Assembly (NCBI RefSeq): GCF_039541855.1
Contig: NZ_BAABHA010000002.1
Span: 1,244,966 to 1,308,965, forward strand
Source: Solirubrum koreensis
GTDB lineage: Bacteria; Bacteroidota; Bacteroidia; Cytophagales; Hymenobacteraceae
Length of the DNA stretch: 64,000 bases
Reading direction: 5' to 3'
Shown here: positions 41,496 through 51,156 of the stretch, piece after piece
Layout: every line of letters starts with the position of its first letter
How positions within the stretch are numbered: the first letter of the stretch is position 1
Notes under the pieces: generated by a model
Databases searched by the model: none
What the model saw: the letters and a program-made list of their open reading frames with translations, nothing else
Told to the model about the DNA's origin: nothing
Position numbers and translations under genes: made by a program

Positions 41496-42473
41496 TCAAA
41501 ACGCCACTTGCAGCGTCAGGTGGGCCCAGCGGTGTGAGCGGGCCCACCTGAACTCCGGCGACACATAGGCAGCCCCGGCCTCTACGCTGAAGCCGTTGTA
41601 AGCGGCCACCACCCCGCCCGAGCCACGCAGTACGCCCCGGCTTATCTGGCTGGCCGACAGCGTGTACGGATTGTCGCGGCGCAACAACCCGCCCTGCAGC
41701 GCGGCGTTGTAACCCACCAAGCGCGCTTCGAGCTGGCCCTGGGCGTAGAGCTGAAACCGCCGCAAGCCGCTTTGCCGGGGCCGGGCCGTTACGCCCAGGT
41801 TCTCGAAATACGGGTTCAGCCGGCCAACACGTAGCCGCGGCCCGGCCCCGGCAAACGTATGCAGCGTGCCCGCCGAGGCCGTAGCGTGGCCCAGCAGTTC
41901 GGCCACGCCGGGCAGGGCCGCTACCTGCTTCTCAAATGTTACCTGGTAGCCCAGCACCACATCGTTGCGCACCTGATAGTCCCAGCCACGGGGCGTGGGC
42001 GCATCGAGCCAGCGGTGCACGGCAGTTTGGAAGCCCTTGGCTCCGGCCACCGGCCCGATAAAGCCCACGTTTATGGCCGACGTGAGGCGCTGATGCCTGG
42101 CGGGGCTATTGGCCACTCGGTACAAGGCCGCATAGATGTAAGACGCGTAAGGCCGGTCGCCGAGGCGAATGAATGGGTCCTGGATGCGCAACGGTGTAAA
42201 CCCATCGTAGTAGAGCTTGATACCGTGGTAATTGATAGTTCCATTACCGCCACCCAGCAGCAGGCGGTTGACCGGCGAGCGGCGCAGCAGAGGATGTACC
42301 ACGTTCAGCGCCATGCCCTGCGTGAAGTAATAATCGGTGCGAAAAAAGGCGTCGTTGGCGAAGCTGTAGGCGACAATGCGGTCGGGACCGACGCTGTCGG
42401 GCACGGCCACTTGCTGAGCATGGCCTAAGCGCCCTAGCATCAAACCCAACAAACCGATAATCTTATACCGCAT
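41496..42473 (-). CDS. lpxR: LpxR-like lipid A 3'-O-deacylase (DUF2219)
   Basis: A 325-residue outer-membrane barrel with a signal peptide ending near GHAQ. The family motifs are clear: NDAFFRTDYYFTQGMAL (near 39-55), DRPYASYIYAAL (about 106-117) and GWDYQ. In Salmonella, LpxR removes the 3'-acyloxyacyl group of lipid A in a Ca-dependent way. Its presence here suggests remodelling of the lipid A surface. It is transcribed alone, between the PorT-like gene (convergent) and the large helicase gene on the same strand, 163 bp away. Confidence 0.85.
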   Translation of the reverse strand: MRYKIIGLLGLMLGRLGHAQQVAVPDSVGPDRIVAYSFANDAFFRTDYYFTQGMALNVVHPLLRRSPVNRLLLGGGNGTINYHGIKLYYDGFTPLRIQDPFIRLGDRPYASYIYAALYRVANSPARHQRLTSAINVGFIGPVAGAKGFQTAVHRWLDAPTPRGWDYQVRNDVVLGYQVTFEKQVAALPGVAELLGHATASAGTLHTFAGAGPRLRVGRLNPYFENLGVTARPRQSGLRRFQLYAQGQLEARLVGYNAALQGGLLRRDNPYTLSASQISRGVLRGSGGVVAAYNGFSVEAGAAYVSPEFRWARSHRWAHLTLQVAF

Positions 42474-42636
42474 AAGCTAAACCCTGGACTCTACATACGG
42501 CAAAACCAAGGGCCAGTGGATTGCCAACCGGACTTAACCTCATCAGCAGGAAGCCGGCCATCCACGCTCGAAGCAGGTAACTTCCCCGATTTGTTTACCA
42601 ACCCGCTAATACCCAGCACCGCACTCAATTAAGCTC

Positions 42637-45600
42637 TTACCCCGCCGGTTTCAATATTCCGTTCATCTCCACCAGCTCGCCCAGCTCCAACAGCCCGGCC
42701 AGCACGGCTTCCAGCTGCTGGCGCATGTCGTCGGAGAGGCGAGCGAAGCCCAGCAGCCGCACGGCGGGCAGATACACCGATTCCCGAGGCAGCGCAAAGC
42801 TCTGCGCCACCACCGTGCGCAGGGCGCCGGCCAACTCCTCTGGAGCCACGAAGGTGAGCTTGCGGGAAATAGCCGGCAGCTGGCTTCGGTCGCGCAGCGG
42901 GGGCTGCTGCATGGCCGGCGTCCACAGGAAGTCGCCTTCCCGGCGCAGGTAGTGCAGGTTCTGGGCTAACAAGGCCGCATCGCGGCCCACCTTGCGGATG
43001 CGGGCGCCTACCTGGCTGGCTCCGCTGGCACTGGCCAGTCGCCGGGTGGCTTCCTCAATATGCACCGGACTTTCCACGCCCACTACCACGCTCAGCCATT
43101 TCGCCAGCTGACTTAGGCCGTGCTGGTGCAGTTCCTGCTGCCGAATGGTATCGGGCAATAAGGCTACCTGGTAGGGCACCACGGCCGGATTGGTTTCGGC
43201 TGTAGCCGCCGCTTCGCGTTCCAGCGTGGCGGGCTCAGGCAGATGTTCTTCCGGCTCGTCGGACTCGTTGAGCGAGGCCAGACGGCGGGCTTCCTCGATG
43301 GCCTGCACAGCCCGCTCGGTTTCGCGCTCGGGGTTGCGAAACCAGTCGGTGCTCCAGATGCGGTGCAGGCGCCAGCCTACGGCCTCAAGCACCTGCTGGC
43401 GCAACCGGTCCCGGTCGCGGGCCGAGCGGGCCGAATGGTACATGGCCCCGTCGCACTCAATACCGAGCACGTAGCGGCCCGGCTGGTCGGGGTCGACCAC
43501 GGCCAGATCGATGTAGAAACCCTGGCTGCCGATTTGGGGGCGCAGCTGGTAGCCGCGGGCCGTGAGGGCGCGGTACACCGCCTCCTCAAACGGCGACTCC
43601 ATTTCGCGGCCGGTTGCTTCGTTTTGGTTCAGGCGACCGTGCTGGGCAAAGTTCAGAAAGGTTTTGAGCGCGGCCACACCCTGGGCGCGGGTCCGGCTTA
43701 GGTCTAGGTCGTCGGCTGTGAGGTTGGTGAATACCTCGCAACGCTGCTTGGCGCGGGTGATGAGCACGTTCAGGCGCCGTTCGCCGCCTTCCCCGTTCAG
43801 CGGCCCGAAGCTCATCGACAGGTAACCGTCTTTGGTGCGCCCGTAGCCGATGCTGATCAGCATCACGTCGCGCTCATCGCCCTGCACGTTTTCCAGGTTT
43901 TTGATGAAGAACGGCTCGTGGCGGTGCGCGGCGAAGAAGGCCTCGGTTTCGGGGTGCTGGCGGCGCAGCACTTCCAGCGCGTCCTGAATAGCCTGGCGCT
44001 GCACGGTGCTGAAAGCCACCACGCCCAGCGTAAGCCGGGGGGTGGTACGGGCGTGGTGCAGCACGGCGGCGGCCACGGCCTGGGCCTCCCGCGGATTGGT
44101 ACGCGTGGTGCCCCGCTCGTAATGCGTGTCGGGCAGGTGATGGTACACCAGCCCCAGCTGCCCCTGGCCGCCGGGGCTCGGGAAAATCACCAGCTTGTCG
44201 TCGTAGAACAGGTGGTTAGAGGCGGCAATCAGCGACTGGTGAAGACTGCGGTAGTGCCAGCGCAACATGCGTTCGGGCATTTGGCGGGCCTTGCACAGCT
44301 CCAGAATGCTCTGGATGTCGGCCGTCACGTTTTCCTCATCGGCCGCTTCGCCGGTACCCGTCAGGGAATCGAAGAACGAAGTGGGCGGCAGCTGCTTGGA
44401 GTCGCCCACTACCACCAGCTTTTTGCCCCGTGCCACGGCGCCCAGCGCATCAACAGGCTTTACTTGGGAGGCTTCGTCGAACACCACCAAGTCGAAGTCT
44501 ACCGCACCGGGTGGCAGGAAGCTGGCCACCGACAGCGGCGACATCATGAACACCGGTTTGATAGCCTGCACCACGTGCCCGGCTTTCTGCATGAGCTGGC
44601 GGATGGGCAGGTGGCGGGTTTTCTTGGCAAATTCGTTTTTGAGGATGCTCATCTGCCCATGAGCTGTGGGCAGCAGCGGATTCGGCAGGCTTTCGTGGTG
44701 CCGCGTCATGGCGCGGGCGCGGTTGTGCAGCAGGCTGGCGCGGTCGGCAGCGCGGAAGCGAGCGGCGGTTTCTTCGTGGCTGGCGCGCTCAAATTGCCGC
44801 AGTGCCGGGTGCTTCTCGTACGCGTGCCTCTGCAGAAACTCCAGCCAGGTTTGACGCACGGCCGCCCGCAAATGCTGCGCCGCTCCCGGCCACGACTCGG
44901 CCAGCACCAGCAGCTCGGGGCGCTGTTCAACCCGGGCCGCGGCGGCTACGTTGTTCCATTCCGTGGCCAAATGCAGCTCGGGCAAATTGGCCAGCCAGCC
45001 GGCCAGCACGGCGGTCTGCTCATCGAACGGCTGAAATTGCAGCCGCCCATCTGGCCCGAACCGCCGGGCCTCGTTCAGGCGCAGCGCTTCTGCTACCGCC
45101 TGCACGGCCGTGCGGTGCTCCACCAGCGCCGTTTCCAAGCCCGACAAGAGCTTGCCCAGCTCTTTCGACAGCGTTACCGTACTGGGCAGCGGAGCGAGCT
45201 GATCAGCAACAACCTGATTAACAACGGAATGCTCGACTACGGTGGTTCTTCGGCTTTGTTCTGTAGTGCCACGGCGGCTTTCCAAGTAGCCAAGCAAGGC
45301 AGCCGGCAGCTCGCCCCGCTGCATGCGCTGGTGCGTTAGCGTGAGGTAGTCGGCGGTGCGGCGCAGGGCCGGCCAGTCGGAGCGTAAGTCCTGCCAGCCC
45401 ACGCCGAAGAGTCGGCGGCCGAGGCTGCTGGCTTCGGCCACGGCCTGCGCGTGGCGGCTGGCTTCGTGAATCGCATCGATGGCGGCTACTACGGTAGCAG
45501 GCTCGGCAGGCAGGGCACTGCGCCACAGGCTTTGCAGGCGTTTGCGGGCCCGCCGGAAGTCGCCGCTCAGGAATTTCCACCATTTGTCGCCGTATGCCAG

Positions 45601-47559
45601 CACGGCCGCGCGCTCGGCCAGCAACTGCTGCTGCCAGGCTTCAGGCAGCAGCAGTACGTCGTATTGCTGATGCAGCGCGGTGTACGCGGCGCCGGCTTGC
45701 AGGATTTCTTGCAACGCACTGGCTTGCTGCGCCCAGGCCGCATCGGCTACTGCTACTTCCGACAGGCCCGGTGCCAGCTGCATATGGCGGGCAGCCGGCA
45801 ACAGGGCCTCAGCACCGGCGCGGGTGGTTGGTAGCGGCAGGTGCAGGTGCCAGGCCAGGGCGTCGGCCTGCTGCTGCAGCGCGGTTACCGCCGCGGCGGC
45901 CTGTTGCAGGTGCCGGGTTAATTGGTCCTGCTCGGCGGGCAGCAACACGGTTAGCTCGCTGCCCCAAAAACGCAGCTGCTTGGGCGCGCCGGTTTTGAGC
46001 AGCGTGGCCTGCAGGCGGGCCGCTAAGTCTTCGGCGTGGGCAGCATCGGCATCAGTCCATTCCGGAAGCCCGGCAAATAGAATCCGTGGCAGTTCTACCC
46101 CACCCTGCTCAGTGCGCATGCGCAGCAGCTCGCCCGCTACCTGTTGGGCCGTACGGCGGCTGCGGGCTATGGGTGCATTCACGGCCAACGCGTACTCGTT
46201 AAGGGCGAGGCGGTAACGGGGCAGCTGGGCAGCCTGGTCCTGCACGGCCGTGGCAGAAGCCGGCCGGCCCAGGCCCAGCGTTGCTTTCAGCTCGTCGTGC
46301 AGGCTTTTCTTGTTGGCTTTGTGGCTATGCAGCTCCAAGCAGGCCACGCCCAGACCTAGTGTGTCGAGGCGGCGCTTCACTACTTCCAGGGCAGCCATTT
46401 TTTCGGCTACAAACAGCACTTTCTTGCCCGCCCCAATGGCCTCGGCCAGCAGGTTGGCAATGGTCTGCGACTTGCCCGTGCCGGGCGGGCCCTGAATAAC
46501 CAAGTTGCGCCCTTCCTGCACGGCCAGCAAGGCCAGCAGCTGCGAGGAATCGGCATCAAGCACTTGGTGCAATTCATGAGCAGAACTTTCGGTATCCAGA
46601 AAGGCCGTGTCGCTCACGCTTGGCGCCGCATCGGCAAAACCGGTTTCGTGGTCGAGCAAAGCGCGCAGGGCCGGGTGCTCCAGCAGCACCGAATTTCCCT
46701 CGGCTGTGGTGGGCCAGGTGGTCGGGTCCAGGTCGCGGTACAGCATCAGCTTGCTGAAGGAGAAGAAGCCCAGCGTAATGGCGTCGGGCGCTACGCTCCA
46801 GCGGCTGCGCCCGCCCAACGCCTCACGCACGGCGGCGAAATACTCCGGCAGAGGCTGGTTGTCGGGGTCGGGCAAGGGCAGCACCATGCCGAAATCGGCT
46901 TTCAGGCGGGCCTGCAGGCTGAGGTTGCCTTCCACGTCGGCGCCGGAGTAGGTGAGCTTGAACCGCTCGGCCACGGTACCACGCTCCAGCACCACCGGCA
47001 CCAGCACCAGCGGGGCCTGGCGCGGCTCGGTACTGTTCTCGGCTTCGTACCAGCTGAGCTGGCCCAGGGCGAGGTACAGGATATTGACGCCGGTTTCCTC
47101 TAAGCTAGTGCGGGCGGTGTAATAGGTATTGAGCAGGCGGGTTTCCAGGCGGGCCAGCGGCTCGGCGGTTTGCAGCTTGTTGTCGGCAAGCAGGGCCGGT
47201 AGGCCGGTTTCGGCAAGTGCTACGGGCGGATGCTCCTCCAGGTAGTGTTCCAGCGTGGACGTCTCTTCTTCGGCCGACCCGACTTGCAACGTAGCTAATT
47301 CTTGCTCAATGCCTTCACTTGCAGCAGCAGGCGCGGCAGACGCGGTTTGGGGCTTTTCCCGGGCGGGCTCGGGGGCGGCGGAGAAGTACATGGTTTTGCC
47401 CTGGCGCACCAGAATATCGAGCACCTGCGCCGACTCTTCGCGCACCACCGCTACGCCCTGGGCTTTCAGCGGCCGGAAGTTGAGCAAGGGGTTGCGCAGG
47501 CCCAGATCGAGCAGCTCCTGGCGGGAAGCGTGTAGTTTAACTTGTAGCTGATCGGGCAT
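42637..47559 (-). CDS. DUF4011-SF1 helicase-Vsr-like nuclease-DUF3320 protein (Hhe-type phage-defence candidate)
   Basis: A 1640-residue multidomain protein. Residues 1 to about 330 form the DUF4011 region (LGLRNPLLNFRPLKAQGV at the start). The superfamily 1 helicase core starts with Walker A GPPGTGKS (about 355-362), followed near 1026 by the DEAS box in LVVFDEASQV, VVVGDSKQLPP, ENVQGDERDVMLISIGYG and VLITRAKQRCEV. Next comes a Vsr/MTES_1575-type nuclease near 1365 (IECDGAMYHSARSARDRDR, then WRLHRIWSTDWF). DUF3320 lies at the C-terminus. This architecture was described as the single-gene defence system Hhe. All motifs are intact and there is no frameshift. No partner genes adjoin it. Confidence 0.9.
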   Translation of the reverse strand: MPDQLQVKLHASRQELLDLGLRNPLLNFRPLKAQGVAVVREESAQVLDILVRQGKTMYFSAAPEPAREKPQTASAAPAAASEGIEQELATLQVGSAEEETSTLEHYLEEHPPVALAETGLPALLADNKLQTAEPLARLETRLLNTYYTARTSLEETGVNILYLALGQLSWYEAENSTEPRQAPLVLVPVVLERGTVAERFKLTYSGADVEGNLSLQARLKADFGMVLPLPDPDNQPLPEYFAAVREALGGRSRWSVAPDAITLGFFSFSKLMLYRDLDPTTWPTTAEGNSVLLEHPALRALLDHETGFADAAPSVSDTAFLDTESSAHELHQVLDADSSQLLALLAVQEGRNLVIQGPPGTGKSQTIANLLAEAIGAGKKVLFVAEKMAALEVVKRRLDTLGLGVACLELHSHKANKKSLHDELKATLGLGRPASATAVQDQAAQLPRYRLALNEYALAVNAPIARSRRTAQQVAGELLRMRTEQGGVELPRILFAGLPEWTDADAAHAEDLAARLQATLLKTGAPKQLRFWGSELTVLLPAEQDQLTRHLQQAAAAVTALQQQADALAWHLHLPLPTTRAGAEALLPAARHMQLAPGLSEVAVADAAWAQQASALQEILQAGAAYTALHQQYDVLLLPEAWQQQLLAERAAVLAYGDKWWKFLSGDFRRARKRLQSLWRSALPAEPATVVAAIDAIHEASRHAQAVAEASSLGRRLFGVGWQDLRSDWPALRRTADYLTLTHQRMQRGELPAALLGYLESRRGTTEQSRRTTVVEHSVVNQVVADQLAPLPSTVTLSKELGKLLSGLETALVEHRTAVQAVAEALRLNEARRFGPDGRLQFQPFDEQTAVLAGWLANLPELHLATEWNNVAAAARVEQRPELLVLAESWPGAAQHLRAAVRQTWLEFLQRHAYEKHPALRQFERASHEETAARFRAADRASLLHNRARAMTRHHESLPNPLLPTAHGQMSILKNEFAKKTRHLPIRQLMQKAGHVVQAIKPVFMMSPLSVASFLPPGAVDFDLVVFDEASQVKPVDALGAVARGKKLVVVGDSKQLPPTSFFDSLTGTGEAADEENVTADIQSILELCKARQMPERMLRWHYRSLHQSLIAASNHLFYDDKLVIFPSPGGQGQLGLVYHHLPDTHYERGTTRTNPREAQAVAAAVLHHARTTPRLTLGVVAFSTVQRQAIQDALEVLRRQHPETEAFFAAHRHEPFFIKNLENVQGDERDVMLISIGYGRTKDGYLSMSFGPLNGEGGERRLNVLITRAKQRCEVFTNLTADDLDLSRTRAQGVAALKTFLNFAQHGRLNQNEATGREMESPFEEAVYRALTARGYQLRPQIGSQGFYIDLAVVDPDQPGRYVLGIECDGAMYHSARSARDRDRLRQQVLEAVGWRLHRIWSTDWFRNPERETERAVQAIEEARRLASLNESDEPEEHLPEPATLEREAAATAETNPAVVPYQVALLPDTIRQQELHQHGLSQLAKWLSVVVGVESPVHIEEATRRLASASGASQVGARIRKVGRDAALLAQNLHYLRREGDFLWTPAMQQPPLRDRSQLPAISRKLTFVAPEELAGALRTVVAQSFALPRESVYLPAVRLLGFARLSDDMRQQLEAVLAGLLELGELVEMNGILKPAG

Positions 47560-47649
47560 TTATACGAGGAATAAAGCTGAAACAGGCCGGGTAAGCGAAA
47601 CGGCGCATTTGTGCAAGATACCCTGGCTACCGGAGGCGCACAAACACGC

Positions 47650-47682
47650 AAAAGCCCGGCGCTGGGGAGCAACCGGGCTTTT
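47650..47682 (-). terminator. Terminator of the permease gene
   Basis: Arms AAAAGCCCGG (47650-47659) and CCGGGCTTTT (47673-47682) are exact complements; leftward the hairpin ends in a T run. Confidence 0.8.
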
Positions 47683-47703
47683 GGTAAACAGCAGTTGGCA
47701 GCT

Positions 47704-49482
47704 TTACGCCGGGCGGCGCACTGGCTGGCTTTGCACGGGGCTCAGCTTGCTGTTCTTGTAGCCGTAGCTGAAGTAAATGGCCAGGCCGATAACCAACCAG
47801 CCGCCGAACAGCAGCCAGTTGCTGATGCCCAACTGCGTCATTAGATACAGGTTGGTAAGCAAACCGAGCACGGGCAGCAGCGACAGGCTTTTGGTAAACG
47901 ACACCACCGCCAACGCTACGCTTGCCAGCAGGAATACCAGCATCGGAATTTGGTGGCGGAAGCCTTCGTAGCCTTCCTGGAACGTAACCAAACGCGTGAA
48001 TTCGTTGACGTTGTCGCGGTTGTAAGTCAGCACCAAGCCGCCGAGGACCACCAGAATCAGCGGCACCAGGAAGCGGCCGTTCAGGTAAGGCACCTTGAAG
48101 CGGGCATCGGAAGTGCCGAGGGGGTCGATGACGAGGATGCCGCCGCACACCAGCGCAAACGCGAACAGCGTACCGATGCTGGTGAGGTCAATCACGAGGT
48201 CCATGTTCAGCAGCAGTGCCGGCACGCCCACAAACAGGCCCGTTACGATGGTAGCAAACGAAGGCGTGTGAAACTTGGGGTGCACGCGCGAAAACACCTT
48301 GGGCAGCAGTCCGTCGCGGCTCATGGTCAGCCAAATGCGCGGCTGCCCAATCTGGAAAACCAGCAGCACCGAGGTCATGGCAAATACCGCCGACACGGCC
48401 ACGACGCCAGCCAGCCAATCCAGCCCCACTTTCTCGAACACGAACGAGAGCGGGTCGCCCACACCGAGTTCTTTGTACGACACCATGCCGGTGAGAACCA
48501 GCGTAATAACCACGTACAGCACCGTGCAAATGACGAGGGCGTAAATCATGGCGCGGGGCAAGTCGCGCTGCGGGTTCTTGCATTCCTCGGCCGTGGTGGA
48601 AATGGCATCGAAGCCGATATAGGCAAAGAATACCGCCGACACACCTTTGAGTACGCCGCCCACGCCGTTCGGGGCAAAGGGGCTCCAGTTAGCGGTTTTC
48701 ACGTAGAACGCGCCTACGATAATAACCACCAATACCACGGCCATCTTCAAGAGCACGAGCAGGTTCGAAGCCGTTTTCGATTCCTTGATGCCGATGTACA
48801 CCAAGGCCGTTACCAGCACGGTAATCACGAAAGCGGGCAGGTCGCACACCAGCTTGGCGTCACCAAAAATCGTAGGTGCCGTGTTCCAGGTTTTGTAGGC
48901 TTCGAGCTGTGTCGGGGAGGCATCGGCGAGCGGCTTGCCGCTTTGCATCAGCGCTAGAACCTCATGAAAACCTTGGTAGGCGCTCTGGGTGCCCATGGTC
49001 AGGTACGTTGGCAAATGCACGCCTATACCTTCGAGCAAGCCGGTGAAGTAATCCGACCACGAAATGGCCACCACAATGTTGCCCACGGCATACTCCATGA
49101 TGAGCGCCCAGCCGATAATCCAGGCCGCTAGCTCACCGAACGAAGCGTAGGCGTAGGTGTAAGCCGAGCCCGAAACCGGGATGGTAGCCGCGAATTGCGC
49201 GTAACACAACGCCGAAAACGCGCAGGCAATGGCCGTGAATACGAACAGCAGCGACACGGCCGGGCCGCCGTCGTGCGAGGCGTTGCCAATGGTGCTGAAA
49301 ATGCCCGCGCCGATAACGGCCGCAATGCCGAGGGCGGTTAGGTCGCGTACGGTGAGGTGACGGGCCAAACCGCCTTCGGAAACAGCGCCTTGCACGTCGC
49401 CGGGGTGGGCCGCGGTGTCGGCCGGAGGGTTGTGGAGCAGTGTCGCCAGGTCTTTGCGGCGAAACAGGGAGTTAGAAGCCAT
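47704..49482 (-). CDS. APC-family amino acid permease
   Basis: A 592-residue inner-membrane transporter with 12 or more membrane segments. TVRDLTALGIAAVIGAGIFSTIG (about 43-65) carries the GIG-type substrate-binding loop of APC transporters, and FAYIGFDAISTTAEECKNP is the conserved helix-6/7 region. It most resembles the cationic amino acid transporter branch (YfnA/CAT), including the long loop after helix 4 (about 155-200). The substrate is therefore a probable amino acid but not proven. Transcribed alone, with a terminator, and divergent from the twin Cys4 genes. Confidence 0.9.
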   Translation of the reverse strand: MASNSLFRRKDLATLLHNPPADTAAHPGDVQGAVSEGGLARHLTVRDLTALGIAAVIGAGIFSTIGNASHDGGPAVSLLFVFTAIACAFSALCYAQFAATIPVSGSAYTYAYASFGELAAWIIGWALIMEYAVGNIVVAISWSDYFTGLLEGIGVHLPTYLTMGTQSAYQGFHEVLALMQSGKPLADASPTQLEAYKTWNTAPTIFGDAKLVCDLPAFVITVLVTALVYIGIKESKTASNLLVLLKMAVVLVVIIVGAFYVKTANWSPFAPNGVGGVLKGVSAVFFAYIGFDAISTTAEECKNPQRDLPRAMIYALVICTVLYVVITLVLTGMVSYKELGVGDPLSFVFEKVGLDWLAGVVAVSAVFAMTSVLLVFQIGQPRIWLTMSRDGLLPKVFSRVHPKFHTPSFATIVTGLFVGVPALLLNMDLVIDLTSIGTLFAFALVCGGILVIDPLGTSDARFKVPYLNGRFLVPLILVVLGGLVLTYNRDNVNEFTRLVTFQEGYEGFRHQIPMLVFLLASVALAVVSFTKSLSLLPVLGLLTNLYLMTQLGISNWLLFGGWLVIGLAIYFSYGYKNSKLSPVQSQPVRRPA

Positions 49483-49582
49483 TCGACGGGATGTCGGGGG
49501 AAGTATGAAATAAGGCCGAAAAGATAGAGAATAATGCGGCGGGACTGCCCGTTAGAATACCCCTGGCCTCTATCTTTCTCCC

Positions 49583-50278
49583 ATGAACCGTGTTGAGCTT
49601 CCCGTACCCTGCCCGCAGTCGTGGCAGCAATTGACGCCCGCCAGCACCGGCCGCTATTGCAGTAGCTGTCAGAAAACGGTGGTTGACTTCACCGATAAAA
49701 CCGACGCGGAAATTCTGGCACTCCTCCGAATACCCCGCGAAAAGGCGTTGTGCGGCCGTTTCCGAGCAACCCAAATTGGCCGGCCGTTGCAGCCGGCTCC
49801 GGCCTGGGCCGCGTGGCTGGCCGCCCTCGCCGTGGTACTCAGCAGCTGCGACGCCACGCCCTCACTCCCAGCTGAACCAACGGCTTTGCAGGCAAGAAGC
49901 GGCTTATCAGCGGTAGAAGGCCGCGTCCTTGACCGCGACACGGGCCAGCCGCTGGCTGGGGCCTGCGTGACCAGTATGCGCGACAGTACCCGGCAAGCCT
50001 TCAGCAACGCCAGCGGGTATTTTACCTTAATGCTGCCCGATGAATTACTAGGCAGCCAACTATTTGTAAGTGGCGTGCAGAGCCCCACGCGTCAGTACAT
50101 GGGTCATATGGCCGCTGCAACGCCGCACATTCAGGTAAGCCTCCAGGCATTGCCAGCGGAGCCAATGGCTTTGGGTGAGGTCAGGCTGTCGTCGTACCCC
50201 GGCTACCAGCCCGGCGACACAATCCCGCCTCCGCCGCCTCCTAAGCTCTCCACGGTAGATTTCACGGCGCCAGAGTAA
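49583..50278 (+). CDS. Membrane protein with N-terminal Cys4 motif and carboxypeptidase-like module (twin 1)
   Basis: A 231-residue protein with three parts. The N-terminal 60 residues hold four cysteines (10, 26, 29, 57) in the pattern C-x15-C-x2-C-x27-C-GRF, with the phrase CSSCQKTVVDFTDKTDAEI. A membrane segment (WAAWLAALAVVLSSCD) lies near 73-88. The C-terminal part (VEGRVLDRDTGQPLAGA onward) is a carboxypeptidase-regulatory-like beta-sandwich. The Cys4 head looks like a cytosolic metal-binding site, and the sandwich would lie in the periplasm. A paralogue with the same plan follows 93 bp downstream. The function is not known to me. Confidence 0.8.
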   Translation: MNRVELPVPCPQSWQQLTPASTGRYCSSCQKTVVDFTDKTDAEILALLRIPREKALCGRFRATQIGRPLQPAPAWAAWLAALAVVLSSCDATPSLPAEPTALQARSGLSAVEGRVLDRDTGQPLAGACVTSMRDSTRQAFSNASGYFTLMLPDELLGSQLFVSGVQSPTRQYMGHMAAATPHIQVSLQALPAEPMALGEVRLSSYPGYQPGDTIPPPPPPKLSTVDFTAPE

Positions 50279-50370
50279 ACGGCAGGGCTTCTGCAGAAAG
50301 TTTACGGGCGCGTGTGGAATAGCCGGCGGTGGTGCATCTACTCTCTGAACCACCTCCAAACCCCGCCGCC

Positions 50371-51114
50371 ATGCTACGCGCCACTGTTGCCCTCACCGTT
50401 CCTCAGCCCTGCCACGAAAACTGGGACCACATGACTCCCGCCACCGGCGGCCGCCACTGCGCTTCCTGCCAGAAAGTGGTCATCGACTTTACCCTAAAAA
50501 CCGACGCCGAGATTCTGGCCTTCCTTAAGCAACGGCCCAGCAGCAACTGCGGACGCTTTGGTGCCGATCAGCTGCAACGGCCATTGCTACCGGCTACCTC
50601 TCCGACTACGCCATGGCGCACGTGGCTGGCCGCTGTGGCCACGTTGTGGAGCTTGCGGGAGCTTTCCGCCAATGAAAGTGCGGCTCAAGTGGCACCAGTT
50701 GAACAATCACGGGCTCAAGCCCGGCCTGCTGACGTGGACATTCCTACCCAAGGCAATCCGGCTGGTCTAATCATCCGCGGTATCGTGCTTGACTCGGCCA
50801 CCCGGGAAGTAATACCGGGTGCTACTGTGCTTATCGAACACACAACGGTAGGCGTATCGTCAAGCGCTGATGGCTCTTTCGCTTTGGAGGTGCCCACCGA
50901 TGTACTAAAAGGCGGAAAGTCGCCGGCAATCATCATTAGTAGCGTTGGGTACCTCTCGTCCCGGTTAGATGCCGCTTCACTGCAAGGCCAGCCTATTTTG
51001 ATGCAAGCTGATGTTAAAGGTTTTGGAGAGGTCGTAATGGTAGGCGGCTTCCATTACAGCTGGTACTCGCCACGCGGCATGTGGTGGAAAGTGCGTGGTC
51101 TTTTTACGCGCTAA
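50371..51114 (+). CDS. Membrane protein with N-terminal Cys4 motif and carboxypeptidase-like module (twin 2)
   Basis: A 247-residue paralogue of the preceding protein. The head holds Cys14, 30, 33 and 60 (C-x15-C-x2-C-x26-C-GRF) with HCASCQKVVIDFTLKTDAEI. It is followed by a weaker membrane segment (WRTWLAAVATLWSL, about 82-95) and the sandwich IRGIVLDSATREVIPGATV. After it comes a SSVGYLSSRLD stretch like that at the end of TonB-receptor plug leaders. The tail ends in WKVRGLFTR. The two heads are much more alike than the two tails, so the head carries the conserved role. The ATG at 50371 is chosen over 50329. Confidence 0.8.
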   Translation: MLRATVALTVPQPCHENWDHMTPATGGRHCASCQKVVIDFTLKTDAEILAFLKQRPSSNCGRFGADQLQRPLLPATSPTTPWRTWLAAVATLWSLRELSANESAAQVAPVEQSRAQARPADVDIPTQGNPAGLIIRGIVLDSATREVIPGATVLIEHTTVGVSSSADGSFALEVPTDVLKGGKSPAIIISSVGYLSSRLDAASLQGQPILMQADVKGFGEVVMVGGFHYSWYSPRGMWWKVRGLFTR

Positions 51115-51156
51115 CCTGCGGAAACCTTTCCCCGCTCCCACCGCTTATTCTTCTCG

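Noticed and set aside
42637..47559. Helicase considered as part of a larger defence island
   Set aside because: The flanking genes are an LpxR-like gene and an amino-acid permease; no methylase, recombinase or other defence gene adjoins it.
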